From Altererythrobacter sp. (lineage in GTDB: Bacteria; Pseudomonadota; Alphaproteobacteria; Sphingomonadales; Sphingomonadaceae), in the NCBI GenBank assembly GCA_023299945.1, contig JALZVZ010000072.1, positions 1-13,879 on the forward strand: a stretch of 13,879 bases of DNA, in the 5' to 3' direction. Shown here piece by piece: positions 1-7,353 of the stretch. The notes below the pieces were generated by a model that was given only the letters and a program-made list of their open reading frames with translations, did no database searches and was not told where the DNA came from. Numbering within the stretch: the stretch's first letter is position 1; every line of letters begins with the position of its first letter. The position numbers and the translations under genes were made by a program.

Positions 1-417
1 TGTTTTGAAGTGGGCACTTTGCAGCGCCTCAACCAGATAGTCGATAACCCCTTGGTGCAATTGGCCAAACCAGGCGCTGGCCCAGCGGACGAGCCGGATA
101 TGACTTATGAGGAAATGCTGACGCCAACGGGGCTGGCGGATGTCGCGAAATATGCTGATGCGGTCGGCGTTTATACAGGCATGATCCTGAACCAGGATGG
201 CAGCGCCAAATCACTGGTGGCCGATGCGCGCGCTCACGGTCTCGACGTGCATGCATGGACATTGCGCCCTGAAAATGCGTTTCTTCCTGACAGCCTCAAA
301 GGCGAGGGCGGCGATGCAGGCTTGGGCGATGCCGCAGCCTTGCAAGCCATGCTCGCCAAAGCCGGTGTCACAGGCGTGTTCGCCGATGATCCGGCTAGTG
401 CGGTAAAAGCGCAGTAG
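1..417 (+). CDS. Glycerophosphodiester phosphodiesterase, C-terminal part
   Basis: This is the 3' end of a gene that begins before the window. The reading frame is open from base 1 and ends with TAG at 415-417, so the GTG at 10 is an internal codon. About 138 residues are visible. They resemble the C-terminal half of GlpQ-type (periplasmic) glycerophosphodiester phosphodiesterases: an opening CFEVGTLQRL resembles the CFDADELKRI stretch of E. coli GlpQ, followed by LVQLAKPG, a tract of the type LADVAKYADAVG, the barrel strand VHAWTLRPEN and the terminal GVTGVFADDPASAV. Family members hydrolyse glycerophosphodiesters to sn-glycerol 3-phosphate and an alcohol using a TIM barrel and a divalent metal. 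The catalytic His and metal ligands lie in the missing N-terminal half, so activity and any signal peptide cannot be judged. The gene converges on ubiG with only 13 bp between the stop codons. Family assignment is confident; the exact gene (glpQ or ugpQ type) is less so. Confidence 0.85.
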   Translation, partial: CFEVGTLQRLNQIVDNPLVQLAKPGAGPADEPDMTYEEMLTPTGLADVAKYADAVGVYTGMILNQDGSAKSLVADARAHGLDVHAWTLRPENAFLPDSLKGEGGDAGLGDAAALQAMLAKAGVTGVFADDPASAVKAQ

Positions 418-430
418 CGCGCCCTAAGCT

Positions 431-1174
431 TTACGCTCCGGCTTTTCTGGCGGTCACAATATAGTTGAGCGATAAATCCTCGCCCAAATGCAGGCTCTTG
501 TTTGGCCGCCATGCAATGCCGGTTGGCTCTGACATGGTCAGACCGGCATTTGCGAGCAATGCCTCCAATTCCTCAGGCGTGACGAAATCATTCCAATCAT
601 GCGTGCCCTTGGGCACATAGCCGACAGCCTCTGCTGCACCGACCAGCAGCACTCGCGATGCTGCCGTGCGATTGGGCGTCGACATAACCAGCAGCCCTTC
701 AGGCTTTAGCGATGCGGCAACTTCAGCCAGAAACGCGGGTTTATCAGCGACGTGCTCCACCACTTCTAGGCAAGTGACCAGATCAAACGCGCCCACATTC
801 AGTGCGGCCAGCTCGCCTGCCATATAGCGTATATCGAGGCCTACCGCCTCTGCATGAGCCGCCGCCGCCGACACATTCTCGCCCGCTGCATCAATGCCGG
901 TGACATCTGCGCCCAGCCGCGCCAAAGGCTCGCACGCCAATCCCGCGCCGCAACCAATATCGAGCGCGAGCTTGCCCGCCAGCGGCTTTGCTGCGCGAAT
1001 ATCGCCGCCCCAATGCCGGTCAATGCTCTCACGAATATAGCGCAGGCGCACGGGGTTTACTTGGTGCAGCGAAGCCATCGGCCCCTTGGGATCCCACCAT
1101 TCTCGCGCCAATTCGCCGAAATGCGCGGCTTCTTCTGGACGGATAGTTACATTTGCAACATTTGCGTTTGTCAT
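431..1174 (-). CDS. ubiG: UbiG, bifunctional ubiquinone O-methyltransferase
   Basis: A 247-residue class I SAM-dependent methyltransferase. UbiG performs both O-methylations of ubiquinone synthesis (2-polyprenyl-6-hydroxyphenol methylase and 3-demethylubiquinol 3-O-methyltransferase). The N-terminus has the family signature: EWWDPKGPMASLHQVNPVRL at residues 25-44, matching the WWD...LH.INP.RL pattern of E. coli UbiG. The SAM-binding motif LDIGCGAG is at 71-78, with VTGID at 91-95 binding the ribose, motif DLVTCLEVVEHV at 131-142, STPNR at 165-169 and VPKGTHDW at 187-194, all typical of UbiG rather than of generic methyltransferases. Length is close to the usual 240-250. ATG at 1174 is the natural start because homology begins within the first 20 residues; the upstream Shine-Dalgarno is weak. 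It is divergent from lysC across 52 bp and convergent with the phosphodiesterase gene. Confidence 0.95.
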   Translation of the reverse strand: MTNANVANVTIRPEEAAHFGELAREWWDPKGPMASLHQVNPVRLRYIRESIDRHWGGDIRAAKPLAGKLALDIGCGAGLACEPLARLGADVTGIDAAGENVSAAAAHAEAVGLDIRYMAGELAALNVGAFDLVTCLEVVEHVADKPAFLAEVAASLKPEGLLVMSTPNRTAASRVLLVGAAEAVGYVPKGTHDWNDFVTPEELEALLANAGLTMSEPTGIAWRPNKSLHLGEDLSLNYIVTARKAGA

Positions 1175-1199
1175 CTCGCAGCCTTAACAGCGCGCGAGA
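1174..1199. promoter_or_regulatory. Inverted repeat in ubiG/lysC divergent gap
   Basis: The short gap between the divergent starts of ubiG and lysC contains a 6-bp inverted repeat, TCTCGC at 1174-1179 and GCGAGA at 1194-1199, separated by 14 bases. It could be an operator or a structure in the leader of either transcript. Arms this short arise often by chance in GC-rich DNA, and no clear -35/-10 pair could be placed for either gene, so this is only a candidate. Confidence 0.2.
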
Positions 1200-1226
1200 G
1201 ATTGAACCAGCAGGATAAGCACAGAC

Positions 1227-2498
1227 GTGGCCCGGATTGTGATGAAATTTGGCGGAACCTCGATGGCGGGGACAGAACGCATCCGGCGCGTGGCCAATAT
1301 TGTGCGCAAACAACAGGCAGCGGGGCACGAGGTTGCGGTCGTTGTCAGCGCCATGGCGGGCGAGACTGACAGGCTGGTAAACTTCTGCCGCGAGGCCAAT
1401 GCGCTGTATGATCCAGCCGAGTTCGACGTAGTGGTCGCCAGCGGCGAGCAGGTCACATCGGGCCTGCTGGCGATGACATTGCAAAGTTTGGGGTGCAAAG
1501 CGCGCAGCTGGCTGGGCTGGCAATTGCCGGTCAAGACAATCGAAGCCCATTCTAAAGCTCGCGTTGACAGCATTGATGCCGCCGATCTGATCGCTAGCAT
1601 GGAACGCGGAGAGATCGCGGTCATTCCGGGTTTCCAAGGTGTATCGGACGCAGGCCGGATCACCACAATGGGGCGGGGCGGTTCTGATACTTCGGCTGTG
1701 GCTGTTGCGGCGGCGGTGCAGGCGGATCGCTGCGATATTTATACCGATGTTGATGGGGTTTATACCACCGACCCGCGGATCGTGGCCAAGGCCCGCAAGC
1801 AAAAGGCTGTGACCTATGAGGAGATGCTAGAGCTGGCATCTGTGGGCGCAAAGGTTTTGCAAACGCGCAGCGTTGGCCTTGCAATGAAAGAAGGCGTGCG
1901 CATCCAAGTTCTCTCCAGTTTTGGGGATGATGATGCAGCGGTTGCCGATGAATTGCCCGGCACGCTGATCGTGTCGGATGCTGAAATGGATCAATTAGTG
2001 GAGCAAGGCGATATGGAACGCCAACTCGTAACCGGTATCGCTCATGACAAGAATGAGGCGAAGATTATCCTCACCCGCGTGCCGGATAAACCGGGCGCTG
2101 TGGCCGATATCTTCACGCCGCTGGCCGAAGCTGCGATCAATGTTGATATGATCATTCAGAACGTTGGCCGCGATAAGGGCGAGACCGATGTGACTTTCAC
2201 CGTGCCGGGCGCTGATCTGGCGCGCGCGCAGGCTTTGCTGGAAGATCGGGCGGCACAAATTGGCTTTAACCGAATCATCACTGACGATCATATTGCGAAA
2301 ATCAGCGTCGTTGGTGTGGGTATGAAAAGCCATGCCGGCGTTGCCAGCACAATGTTCCGCGCATTGTCTGATCGAGGCATCAATATTCAGGCGATTTCCA
2401 CCTCTGAGATCAAAGTCTCCGTGATCATTGACGAGGATGAGACAGAGCTCGCGGTGCGGGTTTTGCACACGGCTTACGGCTTGGATGCGGCAGAATAA
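1227..2498 (+). CDS. lysC: Aspartate kinase (aspartokinase), monofunctional
   Basis: A 423-residue cytoplasmic aspartokinase that phosphorylates L-aspartate to aspartyl-4-phosphate, the first step towards lysine, diaminopimelate, threonine, methionine and isoleucine. The kinase domain covers roughly residues 1-245: KFGGTSM at 7-13, VVSAMAGETDRL at 39-50, SGEQV at 72-76, MGRGGSDTSA at 148-157, and YTDVDGVYTTDPR at 172-184. Two ACT domains follow, about 265-345 and 355-423. The second contains INIQAISTSEIKVSVII at 385-401, the conserved region involved in Lys/Thr feedback binding, so feedback inhibition is likely. The start is GTG at 1227, because MARIVMKFGGTSM is the usual alphaproteobacterial beginning; an AGGA at 1212-1215 lies 11 bases upstream. 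There is no fused homoserine dehydrogenase. An internal ATG (codon 263) has a good ribosome site, described separately. Confidence 0.96.
   Translation: MARIVMKFGGTSMAGTERIRRVANIVRKQQAAGHEVAVVVSAMAGETDRLVNFCREANALYDPAEFDVVVASGEQVTSGLLAMTLQSLGCKARSWLGWQLPVKTIEAHSKARVDSIDAADLIASMERGEIAVIPGFQGVSDAGRITTMGRGGSDTSAVAVAAAVQADRCDIYTDVDGVYTTDPRIVAKARKQKAVTYEEMLELASVGAKVLQTRSVGLAMKEGVRIQVLSSFGDDDAAVADELPGTLIVSDAEMDQLVEQGDMERQLVTGIAHDKNEAKIILTRVPDKPGAVADIFTPLAEAAINVDMIIQNVGRDKGETDVTFTVPGADLARAQALLEDRAAQIGFNRIITDDHIAKISVVGVGMKSHAGVASTMFRALSDRGINIQAISTSEIKVSVIIDEDETELAVRVLHTAYGLDAAE
2000..2015 (+). promoter_or_regulatory. Possible internal ribosome site and start within lysC
   Basis: Inside lysC, GGAG at 2000-2003 is followed after 9 bases by an in-frame ATG at 2013-2015 (Met263). 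Initiation here would give a 161-residue protein consisting of just the two ACT domains. In Bacillus subtilis aspartokinase II and Corynebacterium LysC an in-frame internal start produces a regulatory beta subunit of about this size. The motif and frame are seen directly; its use is inference. A purine-rich stretch encoding Glu-Gln-Gly could produce the same pattern by chance. Confidence 0.3.
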
Positions 2499-2759
2499 GC
2501 AGGGTTAGCCTCGCTGGGACTGTGAATGCAGCGCGCGAAATGCTCTTCGTTTAAGAACCCTTAGTAGCGAGCCTTAGTGTTCCACCGAATAGGATTCCGG
2601 CTGCCGTTGCGGGAAAAAATACTCCTACGCCGAATCGCCTGATGCACGGATGAAATATCCGGCAGGCTTCTCTCTAGGCACGCTATCTCTCGTCCATAAG
2701 GCCGGGCGTAATGTCTACGATTGGGGCCAAGGGTCATTCGTCAAAGCTGGGGTCGACTT
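2499..2759. other. Intergenic region between lysC and the GGDEF-like gene
   Basis: This 261-bp stretch has no credible coding sequence; the ATG at 2526 opens only 12 codons. CTCGCT at about 2511-2516 and AGCGAG further downstream form a weak, widely spaced inverted repeat. I see no convincing lysC terminator (no stable hairpin followed by a T-run) and no clear sigma70-type promoter, although the downstream five-gene run probably has its promoter here. An ATG at 2711 is in another frame from the following gene and hits a stop after about 40 codons. Confidence 0.5.
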
Positions 2760-3758
2760 ATGCCGCTTTTGCCAAATCAGGCTGCCATCGCAGCCGCATG
2801 TACAGAGCAAACCGATGTGATCGGAATGCTCGCTGATATGGGCGGCGATATTATCCTCAAAACCGATGTGGAGGGTTTTGTCCAAGACGGCTCAATCGGC
2901 CTCGATGCGGTTGGGATTGACCTGCCCTGCATGCTGCTCAAGCCGCATATCACCGATATTGCGGCAAAGCGTCATCGGGGCAATTTGCGCGATTATCACC
3001 GCCATGTTTTGCAAGGTACAGCGCCGCTGGATAAGATCATTTTTCCGGTCGCGCTCACCGCCAATCAGCAGTTTTCTGCGCCGACTGCCGCCAATTACCG
3101 GTCCGAGGATTGGTATTCATTGAGCCTGAAACCAACTCTTGAAACTGGCCTTTTGGGCGTAATGCGACGGATTGAAAAAGGCCTTGGCCTGCATCCACAA
3201 ATGGCCGCCTGCGCGTTGACCGATCCGCTTACCGGGCTGTCCAATCGTCAAGCATTTTCCTCTGCATTGAGCACGGTGCTGACCGAAGCACCAAACGCTT
3301 CGCAAAGCGGCTCAATTGCCTTTTTTGAAATCGACCATTTCCGCGCGATCACCCTTCGCTTTGGTCAGAGTATGGGCGATGAAGTTGTGAAAGCTTTTGC
3401 GCAATTTCTCACTGCAATATCGGGCCGCAATATCGCGATTGCGCATATGGAGGGTGAACGCTTTGCCGCGTTCTTGCCTCATCACAATTTGGTGAACGCG
3501 CTGGCCTGGACGCAGGAGGTGATCGAGACTTTTGCCGCAATTTCCGCTGACCTTGGGTTTGAAAACACCCAGCTTACCGCCAGTGCTGGGGTGGCGCAGG
3601 CCAACGGCTCAATCGACAGCATCATGTCGCGCGCAGAACTGGGCGTGTCGGTCGCTAAAGCCAGCGGCGGAAAGCGCACCGAATGCGGCGATTGGCTGCA
3701 TGGCTGCGAGAGCGCAGAAACAATTTATGGCAGGCGCCGCTTGGTTGCTCCGCGCTAA
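2760..3758 (+). CDS. Degenerate GGDEF-domain protein
   Basis: A 332-residue predicted cytoplasmic protein with no signal peptide or membrane segment. Residues 1 to about 130 look like a PAS-type sensory fold (weak resemblance, inferred). A GGDEF-type domain starts at DPLTGLSNR, residues 155-163, a strong hallmark. The rest of the catalytic machinery is decayed. The metal-binding segment reads EIDHFRAITLRFGQSMGDE (190-208) in place of the usual D-x-D-x-F-K-x-x-N-D pattern. The signature GG(D/E)EF is replaced by EGERF (231-235). The C-terminal AELGVSVAKASGGKR (292-306) corresponds to the usual AD-x-ALY-x-AK-x-GRN. Diguanylate cyclase activity is therefore unlikely; a c-di-GMP or GTP sensing role or a signalling scaffold is more plausible. 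ATG 2760 was chosen because GGGG lies 7 bases upstream; an in-frame TTG at 2721 would add 13 residues. It is followed after 19 bp by purT on the same strand. Confidence 0.8.
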   Translation: MPLLPNQAAIAAACTEQTDVIGMLADMGGDIILKTDVEGFVQDGSIGLDAVGIDLPCMLLKPHITDIAAKRHRGNLRDYHRHVLQGTAPLDKIIFPVALTANQQFSAPTAANYRSEDWYSLSLKPTLETGLLGVMRRIEKGLGLHPQMAACALTDPLTGLSNRQAFSSALSTVLTEAPNASQSGSIAFFEIDHFRAITLRFGQSMGDEVVKAFAQFLTAISGRNIAIAHMEGERFAAFLPHHNLVNALAWTQEVIETFAAISADLGFENTQLTASAGVAQANGSIDSIMSRAELGVSVAKASGGKRTECGDWLHGCESAETIYGRRRLVAPR

Positions 3759-3777
3759 TCCGTTAAAGCGCGTGGTC

Positions 3778-4947
3778 ATGGGCTACACTGCAAAAATTCT
3801 TCTTCTGGGTTCTGGCGAATTGGGCCGCGAATTTGTCATCTCTGCCAAACGCTTGGGCGCGGAGGTAATTGCCTGCGATGCTTATGACAATGCACCCGCT
3901 ATGCAATTGGCCGATGGGCGCGAGGTGTTTTCAATGCTCGATGCCGATGCATTGCGCGCGGCGATCACAAAACATCAACCTGATTTTATTGTGCCAGAGG
4001 TGGAGGCAATCCGGACCGAGGCTTTGGCGCAAGTGGAGGCGGATGGTTTTTGCGTTGTGCCCACCGCGCGTGCGGCGCAATTGACGATGAACCGCGATGC
4101 GATCCGCGATTTGGCGGCGGAGGAATTGGGGCTGAAGACAAGCGTGTATCGCTATGCGGAAAGCTTAGGCGGCGTCGCCGAAGGCGCAGCGGTCACCGGC
4201 TTTCCCTGCATTATCAAGCCGGTCATGTCCTCTTCTGGCAAGGGCCAGAGCAAGGTCGATGGCGCCGGTGAATTGGAAACTGCGTGGGAGTATGCAGTCG
4301 CGAATATGCGCGGCGACCGCGCGCGGGTAATCGTCGAGCAATTTGTCGATTTTGATTATGAAATCACGCTTCTGACCGTGCGTCACAAGGATGGTATCAC
4401 CTTTTGCCCGCCAATTGGCCACCACCAAGAACGCGGCGACTATCAGGAAAGTTGGCAGCCTGCTGCGATGAGCGCGGATGCCTTGTCAGGCGCGCAAGAA
4501 ATGGCCGCAACAGTGGTGAATGAGCTAGGCGGATACGGCTTGTTTGGGGTTGAGTTTTTCGTGAAGGGTGATGCAGTGATCTTTTCTGAATTGTCGCCGC
4601 GTCCGCATGATACCGGGATGGTGACATTGTGCTCACAAAACCTGACCGAATTCGATCTGCATGCCCGCGCGATTTTGGGCCTACCTGTGCCAGACAGCAT
4701 TGCCGCTCGCCCGGCTGCATCTGCGGTGATATTGGCGGATCGTGATAGCAGCCATTTCGCCTTTGAAAATGTGGCCGATGCTTTGGCTCTCAATCCGTCA
4801 CAAACCGATATTCGTATTTTCGCCAAGCCTGTAACACGGCCCTATCGGCGCATGGGCGTCGCGCTGGCCACAGGCGTGGATACTGATACGGCGCGCAAAA
4901 TGGCCAGCGATGCCGCCGCCAAGGTCAAGATTGTGTATAAGGATTGA
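3778..4947 (+). CDS. purT: PurT, formate-dependent GAR transformylase 2
   Basis: A 389-residue ATP-grasp enzyme (E. coli PurT is 392). It makes formylglycinamide ribonucleotide from glycinamide ribonucleotide, formate and ATP, the folate-independent alternative to PurN at the third step of purine synthesis. The N-terminal nucleotide fold has LLLGSGELGREF at 8-19, and IVPEVEAI at 71-78. The ATP-grasp region contains FPCIIKPVMSSSGKGQ (142-157), the P-loop-like ATP site, then VIVEQFVDFDYEITLL (184-199), GHHQERGDYQESWQP (214-228), GLFGVEFF (254-261), and FSELSPRPHDTGMVTL (269-284) with the metal-ligand Glu and the RPHDTG signature; all are nearly identical in E. coli PurT. The open frame extends upstream to 3532, but homology begins at MGYTAKILLLGSGELG, so ATG 3778 is chosen; GTG 3772 is possible. 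The ribosome site is weak, consistent with translation following the preceding gene. Confidence 0.95.
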   Translation: MGYTAKILLLGSGELGREFVISAKRLGAEVIACDAYDNAPAMQLADGREVFSMLDADALRAAITKHQPDFIVPEVEAIRTEALAQVEADGFCVVPTARAAQLTMNRDAIRDLAAEELGLKTSVYRYAESLGGVAEGAAVTGFPCIIKPVMSSSGKGQSKVDGAGELETAWEYAVANMRGDRARVIVEQFVDFDYEITLLTVRHKDGITFCPPIGHHQERGDYQESWQPAAMSADALSGAQEMAATVVNELGGYGLFGVEFFVKGDAVIFSELSPRPHDTGMVTLCSQNLTEFDLHARAILGLPVPDSIAARPAASAVILADRDSSHFAFENVADALALNPSQTDIRIFAKPVTRPYRRMGVALATGVDTDTARKMASDAAAKVKIVYKD

Positions 4948-4990
4948 GGCGCTTGCCGCGTGGCGCGTCTACGCCTAGTTGTGTTGGACT

Positions 4991-6010
4991 ATGAGTGCAT
5001 ATCCCAAAACAGCAGATATGATGGCGCGCGGCTGCGCGTTCCTTGGAACACAGACCGCAATAATGTGCGGTGCGATGAGCTGGGTATCGGAGCGTAGTTT
5101 GGTTTCGGCCATTTCCAACGCTGGCGGTTTTGGCGTGATTGCATGCGGAGCGATGACGCCTGATTTGCTTGATACCGAAATCGCCGCGACCAAAGCGCTG
5201 ACTAGCAAGCCCTTTGGCGTCAATCTGATCACCATGCATCCGCTACTGCTCGACCTAATCGCCGTATGCCGCAATCATCAGATCGGCCATATTGTGCTGG
5301 CAGGGGGCATTCCGCCCAAGGGCACATTGGAGGCGATCCGCGGCCAATCTGGCAAGGAAGCGAAAGCCATTTGCTTTGCACCGACTTTGGCTTTGGCGAA
5401 AAATTTGCTGCGCCGCGGCGCGGATGCCATCGTCATTGAGGGGATGGAAGCGGGCGGCCATATTGGCCCCGTTTCCACCAGCGTTTTGGCTCAGGAAATT
5501 CTGCCTGTTCTGGCTGCGGATCAGATGATCTTTGTGGCTGGCGGTATCGCCCGGGGCGAGGCCATGGCGGGCTATTTGGAGATGGGCGCAAGCGGCGTTC
5601 AACTGGGCACGCGGTTTGCTTGCGCGACTGAGAGCATTGCGCATCCAGCCTTCAAAAAAGCCTTCTTCCATGCCTCTGCCCGTGATGCGGTCGCCAGTGT
5701 GCAGGTCGATCCGCGCCTGCCAGTGATCCCAGTACGCGCGCTGAAAAACGAAGGCACAGCCGCCTTTACCGCTAAGCAAATTGAGGTCGCCAAGAGCCTC
5801 GATGAAGGCAAGGTGGATATGCATGATGCGCAGCTGGAAATTGAGAAATTTTGGGCTGGGGCCCTGCGTAGAGCGGCGATTGACGGGGATGTGGAGAACG
5901 GTTCGATCATGGCAGGGCAGTCTGTTGGCATGGTCAAATCAGAGGAACCCGTGGCCGATATTATTGCGGCGCTTATGACCGAATGCGAAGCCGCGCTGAG
6001 CCGGCGTTAG
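4991..6010 (+). CDS. Nitronate monooxygenase / NPD-family FMN oxidoreductase
   Basis: A 339-residue FMN-binding TIM-barrel protein of the 2-nitropropane dioxygenase / FabK / NADH:quinone reductase superfamily. Features: GAMSWVSERSLVSAISNAGGFGVI (27-50), the N-terminal flavin-binding segment; GVNLITMHP (76-84); EGMEAGGHIGP (150-160), where AGGHxG carries His157, the probable catalytic residue; FVAGGIARGE (181-190) and GVQLGTRF (202-209) for the FMN phosphate. Members oxidise alkyl nitronates such as propionate-3-nitronate to the aldehyde or ketone and nitrite, but some relatives are NADH:quinone reductases or enoyl-ACP reductases, so substrate is uncertain. ATG 4991 gives the complete domain; ATG 5018 and 5021 are alternatives, and none has a strong Shine-Dalgarno. 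It lies 43 bp after purT and only 3 bp before purU, so co-transcription is likely. Confidence 0.85.
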   Translation: MSAYPKTADMMARGCAFLGTQTAIMCGAMSWVSERSLVSAISNAGGFGVIACGAMTPDLLDTEIAATKALTSKPFGVNLITMHPLLLDLIAVCRNHQIGHIVLAGGIPPKGTLEAIRGQSGKEAKAICFAPTLALAKNLLRRGADAIVIEGMEAGGHIGPVSTSVLAQEILPVLAADQMIFVAGGIARGEAMAGYLEMGASGVQLGTRFACATESIAHPAFKKAFFHASARDAVASVQVDPRLPVIPVRALKNEGTAAFTAKQIEVAKSLDEGKVDMHDAQLEIEKFWAGALRRAAIDGDVENGSIMAGQSVGMVKSEEPVADIIAALMTECEAALSRR

Positions 6011-6013
6011 ACG

Positions 6014-6868
6014 ATGAGACAGCCAATTATCCTCACCCTCCATTGCGACGATAAGCCCGGCATTACCGCGGCGGTGACGAGTTTTCTCTCGCAGCGCGGT
6101 TGCAATATTCTGGAGGCTCAGCAGTTCAATGACCGCGAGACGGACTGCTTTTTCATGCGGGTCGCCTTTGATCTGGGCGGGGCAGACAAAGACACGCTGC
6201 GAAGCGAATTTGTGCAGATCGCAGACAATTTTGCGATGGAGTGGAAATTGGCGTTGGAAAACCGTCCGCGCCGCGTATTGATTATGGTCAGCAAGTTTGA
6301 TCACTGTCTGGTCGATTTGCTTTATCGTTGCCGCATTGGTGAGCTGAATATTGAGCCGGTGGCCATCGTATCAAACCACCCGCGCGAGGCTTCGATCAAG
6401 CTTGATATTGGCGATATCCCGTTTCATCACTTGCCCGTGACGCGCGAAACAAAACCTGCCCAAGAGGCAAAATTGCGCGCAATTGCAGAGGATGCAGGCG
6501 CTGAATTGATCGTGCTTGCGCGCTATATGCAGATATTGTCAGACGAGCAGGCAGCGCATTTTTCTGGTCGCTGCATCAATATTCATCACAGCTTCCTGCC
6601 TGGCTTCAAAGGCGCACGGCCCTATCATCAGGCGCACGCGCGCGGGGTCAAGATGATTGGCGCAACGGCCCATTTCGTGACGACCGATTTGGACGAGGGT
6701 CCGATTATTCATCAGGATGTTGAGGCGATCAGCCATGCTGATACGCCAGAGGATTTGGTGCGCAAAGGGCGCGATATTGAGCGCCGCGTTTTGGCTGAGG
6801 CTGTGCGGCTATTCACGCAGGAACGCGTGGCGATCGCGGGCAGCCGCACGGTTGTCTTTCGCGGATAG
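6014..6868 (+). CDS. purU: PurU, formyltetrahydrofolate deformylase
   Basis: A 284-residue cytoplasmic enzyme (E. coli PurU is 280) that hydrolyses 10-formyl-tetrahydrofolate to formate and THF, balancing the one-carbon pool and supplying formate to PurT. An ACT domain occupies about residues 5-80 (ILTLHCDDKPGITAAVTSFL at 6-25); in E. coli this region mediates methionine activation and glycine inhibition. The formyltransferase-fold domain covers about 86-284: the substrate-binding LARYMQILS at 168-176, INIHHSFLPGFKGARPYHQA at 188-207, and the loop FVTTDLDEGPIIHQ at 221-234. By alignment with PurN the catalytic residues are Asn189, His191 and Asp227; the His-to-Asp spacing of 36 equals that of E. 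coli PurN (108 to 144). ATG 6014 is 3 bp after the previous stop, which suggests translational coupling. Confidence 0.96.
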   Translation: MRQPIILTLHCDDKPGITAAVTSFLSQRGCNILEAQQFNDRETDCFFMRVAFDLGGADKDTLRSEFVQIADNFAMEWKLALENRPRRVLIMVSKFDHCLVDLLYRCRIGELNIEPVAIVSNHPREASIKLDIGDIPFHHLPVTRETKPAQEAKLRAIAEDAGAELIVLARYMQILSDEQAAHFSGRCINIHHSFLPGFKGARPYHQAHARGVKMIGATAHFVTTDLDEGPIIHQDVEAISHADTPEDLVRKGRDIERRVLAEAVRLFTQERVAIAGSRTVVFRG

Positions 6869-6884
6869 ATAGGAAGAAATTGTG

Positions 6885-7286
6885 ATGATTGTTGAGCGGC
6901 TGGATCATGTGAATATCATCACCGATAATCTGACACAGACTGCGCAATTTTACGCCGAGCTTCTCGATCTAGAGGCACGTGATGGCCCCCCGCCAATGAA
7001 GCCAAGTCAAGTGCAATGGATGTATGATGCATCGGGCCAAGCGATCCTGCATCTCAATTCTGCCGACTTCCCGCGCATGTATGAGCGCGATGTTTCACCC
7101 GGTAGCGAAACCGGCGCGATCCACCATGTTGCGCTGCGTTGCGGTGATTTTGATACAGTGAAGGCCCGGTTGGATGCGCGCGACGCTGATTATACCGTGA
7201 ATGATGTGCCTTCAATTAGCCTCAAGCAAATCTTCACCCACGACCCGGACAACGTGCTGCTCGAACTGAATTTTTTCAGCGGTTAG
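6885..7286 (+). CDS. VOC (glyoxalase/dioxygenase fold) family protein
   Basis: A 133-residue single-domain vicinal-oxygen-chelate protein with two beta-alpha-beta-beta-beta modules. The first begins RLDHVNIITDNL (residues 5-16) and contains AILHLN (53-58); the second begins AIHHVALRCGDF (78-89) and ends NVLLELNF (123-130). Candidate metal ligands are His8, His56, His80 or His81 and Glu127, the usual H/H/H/E positions, so it probably binds a divalent metal and is enzymatically active. The family covers glyoxalase I, extradiol dioxygenases, methylmalonyl-CoA epimerases and resistance proteins, and no substrate can be assigned here. The ATG at 6885 is preceded by AGGAAG at 6871-6876; a GTG at 6882 would add one residue and also fits the ribosome site. 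It is 16 bp downstream of purU and ends the five-gene run. Confidence 0.8.
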   Translation: MIVERLDHVNIITDNLTQTAQFYAELLDLEARDGPPPMKPSQVQWMYDASGQAILHLNSADFPRMYERDVSPGSETGAIHHVALRCGDFDTVKARLDARDADYTVNDVPSISLKQIFTHDPDNVLLELNFFSG

Positions 7287-7329
7287 GCCAAGAGCGACTT
7301 CCATGGCGCACAGCGGGGATCATCACTGG

Positions 7330-7346
7330 AGTTTGGGTCCCAAACT
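7330..7346. terminator. Hairpin between convergent VOC and PQQ-dehydrogenase genes
   Basis: The 67-bp gap between the two convergent stop codons holds a perfect inverted repeat, AGTTTGGG-T-CCCAAACT (8-bp arms around one central base; about 6-7 pairs with a realistic loop). Its place between converging genes suits a bidirectional transcription terminator, but no T-run follows on either strand, so it is not a classical intrinsic terminator. It may instead slow polymerase or protect 3' ends. Confidence 0.35.
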
Positions 7347-7353
7347 TGCGCCC

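Noticed and set aside
1029..1802. 257-codon open frame on the minus strand across the ubiG/lysC junction
   Set aside because: It lies antisense to lysC and overlaps ubiG in another frame; the translation shows no recognisable domain and has a composition typical of shadow frames in GC-rich DNA.
2711..2840. Out-of-frame ATG upstream of the GGDEF-like gene, possible frameshifted N-terminus
   Set aside because: The frame stops after about 40 codons and the sequence resembles no known domain; ATG 2760 with GGGG upstream explains the gene without a frameshift.
3532..3777. N-terminal extension of PurT by 82 residues
   Set aside because: It overlaps the upstream GGDEF-like gene in another frame and shows no PurT homology; the family begins at MGYTAKILLLG.
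4948..4990. Possible terminator between purT and the flavoprotein gene (AGGCG/CGCCT)
   Set aside because: The stem is short, the loop is long and there is no T-run; the genes are more likely co-transcribed.
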